A DNA stretch of 64,000 nt, taken from assembly GCA_035771165.1 (NCBI GenBank), contig JAWNZC010000025.1:1534001-1598000 (forward strand). Direction: 5' to 3'. This document shows positions 11,100 to 23,359 of this stretch, in pieces; position 1 is the first letter of the stretch, and every line of letters starts with the position of its first letter. The notes under the pieces are model-generated. The model had not been told where the DNA came from. It saw nothing but the letters and a program-made list of their open reading frames with translations, and made no database searches. A program made the position numbers and the translations under genes. Source of the DNA: Paragorgia papillata. Taxonomy: Eukaryota; Cnidaria; Anthozoa; Scleralcyonacea; Coralliidae.

Positions 11100-14000
11100 A
11101 CCAATGGTGAGCATTTGTTGCCATGCACCATATGTTGGACCGAATTAGGTCATACAACAATTATAACGCAATGTTTAAATATAGTAAAATGTTGACTACA
11201 TTTTGGACCATGAGCCTGCTTGAAATAAAAACAAAGTTTTGCAACCAAAATATAGCCAGTCCACTTGTGTGGAACGGATGTTGGAAAACAATATATTGAA
11301 AGTGGCTTTTTTCCATTTAGCAGTTCCAAGTTCTTAAAGGTCATTATCTAACTAATTGCTGGAACTTGGTTGCTTTGCACTAAGCATCTTTTGCGAGCCA
11401 AACATAGCCGAGCTCGGCATTGGGGCCAAGGCCACGAACATCATTAAAGCATTACATGTATGCGTTACAGTATTCAAACTATTTCTACCATATTTGTATA
11501 TTCAGTTGGTTCAATACTCAAAATGGAAAGTTTGCTGTCCAAGTACGTCAATAGAATTCCTCGCTTGCCAAAAGAAAACGTGATCCATGTCATAAAGATG
11601 CAATTAAAATCAATGTTTACCGCAAAACACTGCATATCCAAATATCGCATGCATGCACCAAAGCATTTAACTTTCTCCAACCACATTTTGACTGAAAACA
11701 ACCAAATTGATGAGTAATGAGTAATGATTTGAGTAACGATTTATCACTGGATACCAAAACATTCAAATATTTGTATTCATATCAGTTTGGTCCCTGTAAA
11801 ACTAACAATTAATATTGAAAAAGTGTGCCCCTGATATATTTTTAAGATAATTTATTGGAAAACGATTAGTTATCGGACCATACTTCATAAATCCGGTGGA
11901 TAAACCGAAATACATCACATATTAAAACACGATCGATCAAGTCGGTTTTCTTTGGTTTTTTTGCGGGATTTATATCCCATAAATCCCGCATACAGCTATG
12001 AATTTATAATTGCCCAATTCATAGGGTGCCTGCTAGCCCTGCTACAACTATCTCGTATGGTAACGCCGTCGCCGGTAGCGCCCACATACGGGAAGGAGAG
12101 CAAGGGTTTGCTTTTCGCTCCACGTAGTTTACGAGAGGAAGGCAAACCAATGAAAATCATCAAAATCTGTTGGTTGAGTCAACAATTTATTACGCTGAAC
12201 GTTGAGCATAAAAGGTGGGATTGATACTGCATCAATACGCATGTCCAATGCTGTAATGATATAGATCTGGTACTAATTATTCATACTAATTATTCAAACA
12301 AGCTTGTAGAAGTCTGTGTATGTGTTCAATTAACGTAACCTTTACGTACTTCTCAAGTTGTTTAATAAACTATTATTCAAAGGTTGCTTTGGAGTCTTAT
12401 TATTTCATAAAATCCCGTTAACATTTGACATAACAATGTCCTTCGACACTCGGTAAATGCTATCTTTTAGAAAACCTTCTTCTATCGTGTTTTAAGTCGG
12501 CTTTAAGCCAGATAAATCCCTCGGGATCTAAGAGAATATAACTTGACGAAATTATTAGGATTTTCGGTATGGTAGCATTGTGGCTATTTTGACTCATTTC
12601 GCAGCTTCAAAAATAGAAAATACAAAAATTTCAGTTATCACCGTGGTCAAGACACTTAGCTAATTAGGTCATCCTCTCGATAACCCAGCTATTTTACAGG
12701 TTTTCCGGATATAACAATTAATAATAAAAGCTATATATTTTAGATCTAAATTTTAATTTATTCGGTTATATACGCGATATTCGGTTTTATCAGTATTAAT
12801 GGTATTACAGTATTTTACGATTTTTTCATGGTATTACGGTTTGGAGTACCCCTGTATTAAGTTTACGATGTTCCGATGAATTGTTTCCCAGTTTTCCAAT
12901 CTTCAAACAGACTTCTGAACTGATCATGCACGAATGCAAGAAACCTATAAAGAGTTGGCCGACTAAGTCGGTCAGAAACAATTGTGTTGAAAGATATGTC
13001 GGGGTCATGCTTTTCCAGGAAAAACAATATTTTTGGAACAAATAAACGGCGCAGCTGTTATGGCAAAAATGAATAGCGCATGCATGTACCTTGTTTGATA
13101 TTGAATAAATGGATCAGGAATAACAAAGTGTGACGTTCGTTACTGATTAATTAATAGTTATACTGTTACTGAGTCTTTTAGACCTTGTTTACATCGAATT
13201 GGATTGAAAAACGCCAGTTAAGTCAATCACATAACATGGAGAATCTGATCTGCTTGGAACACTATTTTCGGTTTTGGAACACTTTATTTTTTTGTGCTTT
13301 TCTCAATGTCCGCCATGTTGCACGCACCAATTTGACGCATGCGTATCAAGTTATTTTCAAGTGAAATACTACATGAATCAGGTTCAGAAACATTCAAGCA
13401 GATTCTTGCCTGAATCTCAAGTCAATCGACTCAACTGCGCGGACCACGGTCTTTGAGCGTCAATTTGCGAACTCGTGACGCATGCGGCGTGCCATACAAC
13501 ATGAACCAGTTTCCAATTCCTAAAACTCAGCAAAATGTCAAGAAACATGACTGAAAAAAATACTACATTTAATACTAGACGTTCAGTCTATCGTATGCAT
13601 CATCATCCTATACATGCCTTGTCAGATATATTTTGAGTTTTGGTTGAACATGACAATGTTTACGAGTTGACCAGCAAGTTTGCCAACATGTTAAATGACA
13701 AATATATATACTAAATTATCTCAGTTGCATGCAGTTTATAAGAAAAATTAGCGCATAAACCGTTCACTTCAACCCAGTTTTATAGTCATAGTATCTGCAT
13801 GAAGTATCGTGTTACTGAGAAATCCATTTACATTACAAAAATCGTTTCAATTTGGATTCTTTGTTCGGAAAGTTGCGCTGTTTCAAAGGCAAGCGACTAC
13901 TGACGTCAAACGAATTCACGTGGTATACTAATTGACCACTAATTAGACTATAATTTCAATAATTTTAAATTAAAAGACACTGGCCCATGCACCAAGTTTG

Positions 14001-14500
14001 TTTCCCTTTCTTTTCTGTTTAAAACACATGATGTCAGATGTGTATACACATTACACAGCGTTTCTCTCTATATATAGAGTTATACATATATAACTTCAAA
14101 CGTTTTCATGGATATTTATTGTATATAGTATATGTTCATTGGTAATCTATATCTCTTGGTCTTAGGATTCTTCTATATCAAGTGTTTGAATGATTCAAAT
14201 TTTCCTTAGTACCGTCACAAAAACATTTTTCACATCAATTATAGCTGCCATGGTCACTGCCATTGTCAGGTCACTATATAGCTTTGTAATCTCGAAGTTG
14301 ACCACCAACATCTGCACAAAAACACAATAAGTGCAGAACCGCAACAAGTAAACAGTGACAAAAGTCGACAACGTTGTTATCGTACGGATGAAAGCTTAGC
14401 ATTTTTAATAAAATAAACTCTTCAAACGGCGACAAAGAGCGTTTGAACACTGATAAATATTTTGGCAATGGTTCGAAGTGCCAAATCATGCAGGCTTATT
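11100..14500. other. no recognisable gene
   Basis: AT-rich sequence with scattered frames up to 90 aa, none showing a domain or a pattern of codon conservation. At about 13180-13500 are possible remnants of a foldback (TTTACATCGAATTGGATTG). Confidence 0.45.
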
Positions 14501-14516
14501 ATATTTCATCACATTT

Positions 14517-14551
14517 TACTCTGATGAAGGGTTCCGCTCGAAACGTCAGTA
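14517..14551 (+). ncRNA. hammerhead-like motif (CTGATGA...GAAA), weak
   Basis: CTGATGA (14521-14527) is followed by an A, a short GGGT/GCTC stem, GAAA (14540-14543) and ACGTC. TACT before the core can pair with AGTA after it (helix I, 4 bp). The helix III position is the self-complementary ACGT. This resembles minimal hammerheads known from Penelope-like elements and retrozymes, but one extra A sits before stem II. Activity is unproven. Confidence 0.3.
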
Positions 14552-14559
14552 TTTCGTTG

Positions 14560-16850
14560 TCAAAACCTAATTTGGAATCGTTTTAACATCATAAATGTAT
14601 ACATATATACTCCTATATACGCAGGAAATTCTCCTCTTAATACCAAGAATCCCTAGAACATGCGTATAGTTTAGTGGACTGAAATGTCAAGTAGTACTTG
14701 TATATAATATCGGTCCCTTGGCCTGGGCCTCTCCCTGTTGCATGGGATTTAGTCTAGCCGGAAGAATTGGACCAAGCCTTATAGTGTTACATTTTAACAC
14801 TAACGTAACATTTTCTTAACCAAAAATCCTTAGAACATATAGTTTAATGGAAAGAAATGCCAAATATTGTAGTCAGTCGGAGGCAGTTCAGGGCATGCAA
14901 AACAAAACGTACACGAACACTACATGCGTACGTATGACGCAAGCCCTGGCTTCTGGCCACCTGTAAGCACATGTCCCGTGTGTTTTCGAAGTCGAATAGT
15001 CAATATATTGGGACCCCAAAAACGTGCACTAAATCAAAGTTTTGAACGTAAACAAACTGGTGAAACCCACAGCATAAACAACTTCATTATGCTTGACGTC
15101 TTAAAACATTTCGTTTACCTCATATACAATATTCAAATCAAGCGAACCGGTGCACGTTTTTAATACCACAATCTGATATAGCCTTATTTTTGTTACCTTA
15201 ATATGAATTTGTATTTTTATTCGTCAGCACTGCATGTTCGCGACATGGCTATTGGAATCGCGCTTTTGGCGCATGCATGCATGTTAGTCTGGCCAAAACC
15301 ATGAATGCACATCGTTGGACAATTCAACACAATTTTTTTTTGCACACACACACAAATATATATAGTTTTATAGTTTCAAAGAAGAATATACTAAGCATAA
15401 ATACACTATAAAATCGGTAAAGAAAGATAAGAAAAGATTATATAGAGAAAATAAGGAAATGTCCGACGCCCAAAGTAGTGAATACCCTTGAGTTGACCTC
15501 CGTATGGCCAAAGTGGAGTTCCCCCAAAACCCTCATTTCTCCGTTTTCAATGTTATATCATGTTTTTTAGAGAACTTACAACTTAGCGGCTTTGTTGTTT
15601 GTTATTAAATCTTGCCTATATAATCTACTAGTTCAAACACGCTGCCTTGCTTGTGTTCTATAGAACAGCTCCACAAGGCCGTATAACTTTTGTTCAGTTC
15701 AGATAAACAGTGCATGCAATATCAACATTTTCGTCTTATCTATATCTGCAGCTAGAGAAACTGTGCAGCCTATATCAGGGACTGTTATAAGTACTTGTTC
15801 TTAAAAGATAGCCAAAATCAAGCCACTGAGATGTTGTTTATCATATTATCTGACTTGTATACGATTAACAAGAGTTATCCATCTCGTAATCCGAGCATGA
15901 ACGGAATTATACTTCAATACACGAGTTAATCTTACATGCAAGTCGGTTTACTGGCTTGTGTTTCAATTGGCATGGAGTATATCGCGTGCATTTTGTACTT
16001 TTGTACGTACGTACGTAAGTACGTGCATGCGTACGTACGTACAGATTAACGTTATTTTGAATTAATCTTTGTCAACCCTGAATTCCCTGTTCGTAGTTTA
16101 CTCTATAGTCTTTGGCTAACGCCATACAATTTTTCTCTTCATTAAAGGGGGCCTTGAGGGTTGAAAGGGTTCAGGGGTAACAAGTGCCTCAAGTGTCCTT
16201 TTGAAGCTCTATACCCCCCAAACAAACTGCCATTTTGAAGCTGTGCCTCTCCACCATCAATTGCTTCCTACGCCACTGAAAGTGTTTCTAGTTCTTACAA
16301 GCTTCATTGTGACTAATATAGATTTTTATGTGTTACATGTATTCATGTGGTACGCGTTTGCGAGCTTGATGTAATGTAACAGACGTGCAGTGGACGTTCG
16401 TCAAGTAATTACGTCAGTTTTCCTTATCTTGATATATATAGGCTTTTATAAATGCCTCTCTTGCGAACGGTCATTTATCACTGAACTCAAGCTGCACGGT
16501 AATTATATACGAGAGCAAAAACACACACAAATTAAATAAACAACTTGGTAAAGCCTAAATAATAACATATCATCACACACACACACGATAGGTCAAAAGA
16601 TTTGTTATATGGATTATGGCATATTGATTGCCGAGAAGTCAAAAGGGATTACATAAAAGGTCGGTGACCCCTCGCTTGTTGACATTTTCGGTAGGTAAAG
16701 ATAGTATTACTATGATCTAGACTATAATATATCTAGACTATAATATAGTCTGATAACTTAACCATTTAAGTATTTTAAACAGAAAACACAACCGCGGAAC
16801 ACTCCTTGTGATATACGTTGATTTCAAGTCGTGTTTATCGTTATTTTAAG
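14560..16850. other. no recognisable gene
   Basis: Intergenic sequence with small simple repeats: (GTAC)n near 16003-16040, and CA runs near 15343 and 16575. No supportable coding region. Confidence 0.5.
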
Positions 16851-16856
16851 GCTATG

Positions 16857-17151
16857 AAGGCCATGTCACACGAGGCAATTTTCCTTGCAACTTGCAACGC
16901 AATTTTTGTCGAAAAAAAAATATTGCAAGTTGCAGTGGGGGTGTCACACGCTGCAACTTGTCTCGTAGCGTTGCGAAAAGTAGAAGCTACTTCTATACTT
17001 TCTCTCTCTGCGACTCACAACGCAACAGTTTCGTTGCGAGACTATAGTTGCAAACATGGGATGTCACACGAGGAAATCTTTCTTGCAACTTGCAATACAA
17101 CGCCATTGCGTTGCAAGTTGCAAGGAAAATTGCCTCGTGTGACATGGCCTT
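16857..17151. mobile_element. ~295-bp MITE with TTGCAACTTGCAAC inverted repeats
   Basis: The ends are mirrored over more than 40 bases, beginning AAGGCCATGTCACACGAGGC and continuing CAATTTTCCTTGCAACTTGC. The right end is the reverse complement, finishing GTGTGACATGGCCTT. A cousin with the same CTTGCAACTTGCAAC and TTACACG motifs lies at about 54128-54372. The apparent open frame across it is a by-product. Confidence 0.85.
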
Positions 17152-17212
17152 TATCCTAGCTATCTTATAAAATAAAAGAACGCCAAACCATTTACCATTT
17201 TTACTGTTTGTG

Positions 17213-17300
17213 GCTTGAACCGCTTTACATTAATTTTAAATATTCCAAGGCCTCTATACCGAATCTTTAAATGTTGCCACAGACCAATTGGTAGTTTGTT
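17213..17300. repeat. dispersed repeat, copy 1
   Basis: About 85 bases, including TATTCCAAGGCCTCTATACC and TTTAAATGTTGCCACAGACC, recur at 38998-39085 with few differences. In both copies a TTTG run follows, long here and short there. This suggests a short interspersed element with a TTTG tail. Confidence 0.7.
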
Positions 17301-17440
17301 TGTTTGTTTGTTTGTTTGTTTGTTTGTTTGTTTGTTTGTTTGTTTGCATGTTTGTTTGTTTGTTTGTTTGTTTGTTTGTTTGTTTGTTTGTTTGTTTGTT
17401 TGTTTGTTTGTTTGTTTTTTGTTTGTTTGTTTGTTTGTTT
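17290..17440. repeat. (TTTG)n microsatellite
   Basis: About 150 bp of nearly pure TTTG repeats, with one GCATG interruption near 17346 and a T run near 17415. The frames across it (FVCLFVCL / KQTNKQTN peptides) are simple-repeat artefacts. Confidence 0.95.
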
Positions 17441-17505
17441 TTGATGTATGTGCGGTATAGTAACGCCAATAAATCAGAAGATTCATATGCTATTAACTAA
17501 TACGA

Positions 17506-17908
17506 AATAGAGTAAGGTTAGAAACAGAGAACGTAGGGGTGTTGGTGGCACAGTGGCTAGCGCACGTGTCTTTCACCTCTGCGACCCGGGTTCAATTTCT
17601 GCTCTCAGCAGTTATCTGATTAAAATTTCACCTTGGCCGCATGTGAGAAGAGTGCTTCCAGTTTGACTCTACCAAACATCGCAGGTTTCCTCCGGGTACT
17701 CCGGTTTCCTCCTGTAGAAACACTGGACCAATGAGGGATGGCCCTTACTGGACCTCTAGGGAGAACAGTTAGCTATTAACTGATAGAGCTATCCAGTATA
17801 AATAAGATTAGTTTAGTTTAGTTTTAGTTTAACGTAGGAGTCTAACGTTTCGAGCGAAGGCCCTAGACTCCTATAACAGCAGTATAACCTTACATACTCT
17901 ATTTCGAT
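17506..17908. mobile_element. foldback element interrupted by a SINE
   Basis: The left part (CGAAATAGAGTAAGGTTAGA...) and right part (...TAACCTTACATACTCTATTTCG) are inverted copies. They are split by the SINE at 17538-17830, which is flanked by AACGTAGG on both sides. The interior contains GTCTAACGTTTCGAGCGAAG, shared with the elements at 22977-23198 and 23395-23885. Confidence 0.75.
17538..17830 (+). mobile_element. tRNA-derived SINE, full length
   Basis: The head has RNA polymerase III box A (TGGCACAGTGGCTAGCGC) and box B (GGGTTCAATTTC) at normal tRNA spacing. The body contains GGTTTCCTCCGGGTACTCCG and GAGGGATGGCCCTTACTGGA. The 3' tail is a TTTAG-type repeat (AGTTTAGTTTAG). The 8-bp direct repeat AACGTAGG at 17530-17537 and 17831-17838 is a target-site duplication, as expected of LINE-mobilised SINEs. 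Other copies: 44953-45221 and fragments at 33670-34240. Confidence 0.9.
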
Positions 17909-18619
17909 TGTTGTTTCAACACTGCCTACGTAGCACGCTACTTTTATTAACTAATACGTTGTTTATTTAACAAATAAAACATAAAGCTCCGTGCATATGT
18001 ACTCTTATAAAGGTTCGTTTGACGTCATTTGAACACGAAAGAAGTTGAGTAGAGGCACACATTAATTGTACGATTTTCCCCTTTACTGCGCGTTGCACAA
18101 AAAAAAATACTCACAATCAATGAACAAAACACATGTCGAGTTTTTTTAAGATCTCGCTGTAAGATATACTGAGTGTCTAGACTGCAATGCAGGGTCACCA
18201 GGGTGCCAATATGTTTTTAACTTGTTTGTTTCATAGATTACAGTCTAGACAATTGAGTTATCTTGGTTGTTTTTCAAATTCTGAAAGCTTTTTAGTTCCT
18301 CATATATAGTATATTGTAAAGCTTTTATAATATAGTTCCTCGTATAATCTCACACCATGCAAGGTCGATTCTTATAAGCAAAATCCTACTTTGTTTTGGT
18401 ATCAGTTCGTTGACGCGCTCCAGGCCGCCACTAGTCATGTTTTTCAAAGAAATAAACTTCTCTTCTCTGAGAGAGTATTTTCGCAATCTATAACCCTTGT
18501 CAGGACTTGCTAAGGCATGTGATGTATTTGGATTTTAGCAAAATAAATTTGAAGAGAAAAAAACAAATATGCAGTACATGCTCTCTTCAGACAGCGGCGA
18601 ACCCGTGCCAACGCCAGCG

Positions 18620-18704
18620 AGTATATATAATTTATATAAAAATGCGAAACACTGCATGATTTTAGCATGCAGTGTTTCGCATTTTTATATAAATTATATA
18701 TACT
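18620..18704. repeat. 39-bp perfect-arm hairpin
   Basis: The arms 18620-18658 and 18666-18704 are exact reverse complements around the 7-base loop ATTTTAG. The arm combines an AT-rich outer part (AGTATATATAATTTATATAA) with AATGCGAAACACTGCATG. Confidence 0.9.
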
Positions 18705-18949
18705 AAGAGTAAATCTGAACTATATACTACTAATCAAATTCAGTAATAATTCATGACGAAAATTCAAAAGAAATGAATGTTTAATCAATGTTTATAATAA
18801 TAAAACATCAATGTTTTATCAAAGTTAATAGGCACAGCCACTAGTGGCTCAAATTCAGCTTTTTCTGAGTTAAAATGATCTTATTTAACCTTTTCTACGA
18901 CTCTTAAACTGGCAAAGTATTCACCATTTACACTTACAATTTGATAAGT

Positions 18950-19040
18950 TAAAATATTCGCGTCCGATCTTTATGGGCATCTACAATGGCTCGCCTTCGG
19001 CTCGTCATTGTAAATGATAAAGATCGGCCGCTCATATTTT
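18950..19040. repeat. foldback with GGCTCGCC/CGGCTCGTC centre
   Basis: The left arm (TTAAAATATTCGCGTCCGAT, CTTTAT) and right arm (ATAAAGATCGGCCGCTCATA, TTTTAA) mirror one another around TGGCTCGCCTTCGGCTCGTC. The architecture resembles the foldbacks at 3925 and 53401. Confidence 0.7.
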
Positions 19041-19474
19041 AACTATTACATATAGATTAGTCTTATATTTATTTATTTATTTATTAACTTTGCCTCAATA
19101 CAAGACACACAATTAAGATATGAAACTACAAAGTTATACTATATGAGGCTGGGTAACCGCAACAGCTAAAGCCAATTACTGCGGACCCTTAACAAATAAC
19201 ACACTAATAACAACACGAAGTATACAGTAACGAGATTACGACTACAGTTACATTTATGATTTAACACACACGCTTTTCCAGGTGCGTGGATCGTTAGAGG
19301 AGTACGTGTCCTTTAAAGCTGTAAGGTAGTAGTTATAGAGTTGTGACTTAAATATGCGCATGGCCATCATCCGTGTAGGTCTCAGATTAAACATAATGTA
19401 TTTCTATTCTGTCGACTTTCTAAAGGATTTGTCAATGGATCTGATTTTCGGATTTGAACTGTCATAAACCATAT

Positions 19475-19795
19475 AGTTAACTGTAGAAAATATACATGGT
19501 TTGGAACTTCAACAAAAGTCATTGTTTTATGTTTTTGTTCAGGTTTATGGAAATTTTTGCACTTTCACGGTTACTGAACATATTGTGTTTTCTGTATAAT
19601 AAAGCAATCATCCAATAGCAACGTTTGGGTTCAATCACTAGCTCAACCGTACTGTTTAAATATTAATAAACCTAAAACAAAGGATTTGGCACCTTCATGT
19701 ACCTTTCAACATGAATCGTAGCTTGATTGTTAACCGCTTTGAAGTTTGCCAGGTTTCCAAACAATGTCTATTTTCTATTAACTATGGTCAAACTA
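19475..19795. mobile_element. ~320-bp MITE, diverged copy
   Basis: It shares TTTAAATATTAATAAACCTA, AAACAAAGG and GCTTTGAAGTTTGCC with the better-preserved copy at 21418-21742. The ends form a weak inverted repeat (ACATGGTTTGGAACTTC against AGGTTTCCAAACAATGT). Confidence 0.75.
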
Positions 19796-20136
19796 AGATA
19801 AGTCCACCGTACCGTCCACGCAATCGGATTAGAAGCAAATCTCAGAATGATGGAGTTGTGCCCAAAATAAGAAAGGTAATAAAAGTAAGTTAGCCGCAGG
19901 AACTATAACAACCACCAAAACAAGAAACAACCGGGGGGGAAATACGCCGCGAAACATGAGAGAGCGAAGTTCAATGCAAGGAGAGTATCGCGGAAGAGGA
20001 TTCAGAGGAATGAGGCTACAACTACGCATCTATTCCAATGAAAACATTTTAAATACTATACTAGAACGACATATTTTAAAACATAGACATATATTTCTCG
20101 AATGAAAAATTCATCTTCATCACTGCAGAAAATCCT

Positions 20137-20460
20137 CCTTTGAAATTGGTAGGGCAGAAAAAGGCCCTGGCATCGGCTGGTGGACTCAGCATTTTCATTG
20201 CTTGATTGCCTTTCTTAAACATTCTTCGTGAAACACATTTATGTATAGTTGTGTGCCAGTTATGATGAGACCGCAGAAATACTTTGGCCCCTTGGTAGAA
20301 GTTCATTGTAATGGCGGTCCCATTAGTCGCGTTGGCGGTCAGTCTGACCGCCAACGCGACTAATGGGACCGCCATTACAATGAACTTCTACCAAGGGGCC
20401 AAAGTATTTCTGGGTGGCTGTGACCACTGACCAGCCGATCCCGCCTTACCAATTTCAAAA
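20137..20460. repeat. inverted repeat with 67-bp perfect core hairpin
   Basis: The arms 20274-20340 and 20346-20412 are reverse complements around AGTCT. Further out, GAAATTGGTAGGG (20139 on) is loosely mirrored by CCTTACCAATTTC (20443-20457), and AAAAAGGCCCTGG occurs at both flanks in direct orientation. Either a recent foldback insertion or an assembly-induced palindrome could explain it. Confidence 0.85.
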
Positions 20461-20631
20461 AAGGCCCTGGGAACGAGATCGAGACATCGAGGAAAAAATT
20501 AGAGGAGTATCATATTGATAAAATCCAACTTCGAAAGCAGGCTAGATAAAAATTTTTCCACGCCACTGATGCCAGCAGCTCCTTCGCCTGATCGTAACAG
20601 CGGAGTGCATGACGACATGATGGCCATGTGA

Positions 20632-20632
20632 T

Positions 20633-20676
<44 letters not shown>
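20632..20676. repeat. (GAT)n microsatellite
   Basis: About 15 GAT triplets. The poly-aspartate frame is a repeat artefact. Confidence 0.95.
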
Positions 20677-20677
<1 letters not shown>

Positions 20678-21417
20678 CCCTCCGGATTTATGCCCTTCAC
20701 AGAATTCGCAATATAGATTGTTGCCCCGGGATACTATTTACACTTTCGATACAGTAAATATCATGCATGAAGTTACGAAAATAATAGTTCAAACCTTTTG
20801 CAGAGGCCTGAAAAATAACCCAAACACATGCAGTAACCACACGTCAGATCTATAATGTCCAAATATACCAACAACCCATGCAGCTGATCACATTCCTTCA
20901 TGAAACGTGGTCCAAGGACTTACTATACGTGATCAGAGATGCATAGGCACCAGACATTTATATATCAAATTCAAGTGTGTCGTCGTGTGCGGTGTGCTCG
21001 TCTAGAAGTCAAATAAGGCAGAACATGCATGCGGATGTTTTTTTGGAAGGGAGGGTGCTATGGCCCCATGCAATATTTGGGAATACGTTTTATCAATACT
21101 GTCTAACACGGTCGTTGACATCCAAGTTACATGTTGTAATTGTTCATTTAATAAACCTGAATAAATTCCAATCTGAATGGAAATTTGGAATCAATCGCAT
21201 GCACATAATTTTATAGCCAATTCAAATGGACAGACTGAATGCCATGAATTTCACAAATATTTTCAAAAACGTTCCTAAGCTCCAGGAAAAACAGTCAATC
21301 TTGATGTCACGTTTCATACAAGGTTGTAATACAAATGTAACCTTTTTTTGTTCTAAAAATCCAGTAGTTTAAACCCTCATGACGTTTGATCACAATGGAC
21401 CAATTTTGATGAAACAA

Positions 21418-21742
21418 ACATGTTTCAAACATAGTCAATCGAGATAATGGTCTGGAAACTCCGCTAAAGTCTTTGGTCTATCTTTTTGTTCGCCTTTATT
21501 GCAGTTTTGTGCACGGTGCACGGTCACTGAACACATTGTATTTTAGTATAATGAACGAATTGTCCAACAGCAACGGTTCAGTTCAATCACTCAACCGTGC
21601 TATTTAAATATTAATAAACCTAAAACAAAGGTTGTGCACGGTGTAAGGTACGGTTCAACATAAAATCACAGCTCATTATAGGCGCTTTGAAGTTTGCCGA
21701 GTTTCCAGACCATTATCTCGATTGACTATGTTTCAAATGACC
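21418..21742. mobile_element. ~325-bp MITE with ~40-bp inverted ends
   Basis: The left end (CATGTTTCAAACATAGTCAA, TCGAGATAATGGTCTGGAAA, CTC) is mirrored by the right end (GAGTTTCCAGACCATTATCT, CGATTGACTATGTTTCAAA). The interior shares TTTAAATATTAATAAACCTA with the copy at 19475-19795. No coding capacity. Confidence 0.85.
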
Positions 21743-22733
21743 AGCTCTTTCAAACTAGCCGATTTACGAAGGTCCATTTATAGGTCCATAACATGCAATA
21801 GATATTATATATCTTTGCCTTTTAGGCACACTGTCCAGAGAGAAGATGCTGTCAGAAAACAAGTGTTAAATTATGAGGAAGAAAGAAAAAGAGGGATTAA
21901 GAAAGAGATGGATGGACATGAAGGAATTAGAATTGGAGTGAAACAAGTGAAAGAACAGAGGAACTAATTGACGGCGAAAAATCCGGATAGCAGACCCCAC
22001 GGCACGCTCTGCATAGGAAGAGTGAATTTACTGTCACAGCTCCATTCCCCTAACCGTATAGTATACTACCCAGAATTAGTTACTGTCGTACCACAAGTCA
22101 GGCTGTACCACAGATCCGTATACACCTGACTATTTAATAGACTAGAAGTTACTATCGCAAGGAAAGTGCTGCCTGAAGGACCAAATGGAGTCCTAATATG
22201 CTACTGAAAAATTCTGGATATACTCTGATTTTATACTTATAGTATAGTACAGTAGGTCAACACCAGGGCCTGGCAGCCACGAACAGGAGTGGTGCAGTGC
22301 AGAGTCATGTTGCTTCAAGGTTGCTAGTAGCAGTAACTTCTTAATTCTCAATGTTTAATCTTTCCTGCCTGAAGGTCATTTGAAATAGATTAGTAGTCCC
22401 CCATATAGAAAATATCTTCTGCCGCCCCTAATATACGATGTTTTCTCTTTGCTGTTTTTTTATGGCCTCTATTCCAAAATACACAAACAAAAACTTTATC
22501 AAAATATAAGACAACGCACTTTGATGTGAGCGCGTGATAGCCGAACACCCCAACTGTCTTCCTGTTGTGACTTGTAGCCAATGTGGGAAACTGTATGTAG
22601 GTAAAAGACAGCATTTTTTCTCATGCCCCATGGATATATTTAGATATAAGGTCAATACAACATCCGACCGGTTTAGCTATAAACAACAGCGGTGTTTATT
22701 GCATACCAAACTGTAAAATTCTGTTTCTTTTAT

Positions 22734-22775
22734 TTATTTGCTAAGCTTTCGACCTGTTGACTCGCGCCTTAATTC
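22734..22775 (-). repeat. 3' fragment of the 52-kb hammerhead-like repeat
   Basis: Read on the minus strand, GAGTCAACAGGTCGAAAGCT then TAGCAAATAAAT matches the 3' part of the motif at 52185-52235. The CTGATGA part is not preserved. Confidence 0.6.
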
Positions 22776-22976
22776 CAGAGCAATATATATGCATGTGCCA
22801 ACATCTTGTTGGCACAAACTTATAAACATAGACCCGTCTATAGTTTGTGTACAAATGTATCTCATGACTACACCTCGCGTAATTCCGTTTGATATACGTA
22901 CAATTAAGACTGAAGTATATATCAAATAGTGAAATAAAAGTAGCGTGCTGCGTATAGGCAGTGTAGAAACAACAAT

Positions 22977-23198
22977 CGAAATATAGTAAGGTTAGATATA
23001 CTGCCGAAACAGAGAACGTAGGAGTCTAACGTTTCGAGCGAAGGCCAGACGATTTTACTCATCAAGGGGAAAGTCCCAGGACAGGACAGGAATGAGTTAA
23101 GAATATTAACCCTTCGTCAGAGAAAAACGAAGGGCCTTCGAAGGGTCTTCGCTCGAAACGTTAGACTCCTACGTTATCTAACCTTACTATATTTCGAT
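22977..23198. mobile_element. foldback element (CGAAATATAGTAAGGTTAGA ends)
   Basis: The ends CGAAATATAGTAAGGTTAGA and TCTAACCTTACTATATTTCG are perfect inverted repeats, as is the inner GTAGGAGTCTAACGTTTCGA and GCGAAG. The centre carries GGACAGGAATGAGTTAA, which resembles one end of the TTAA-flanked elements listed below. Confidence 0.85.
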
Positions 23199-23359
23199 CG
23201 AAGTATATATCAGTGGCTAATGCATCATTAACTTATTTCAGTGCCTGTTGTATACTACCACGTACTTTCCATGTGCCGACTGCCGAACTTCAATCATAGG
23301 AAAAAGTATACATTCTGAATAAGTACAAACAGAAATCAAAGTAGTGTGCTGCGTATAGG

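Noticed and set aside
17160..17500. Frames of KQTNKQTN or FVCLFVCL peptides
   Set aside because: Translation of a pure TTTG microsatellite in both directions.
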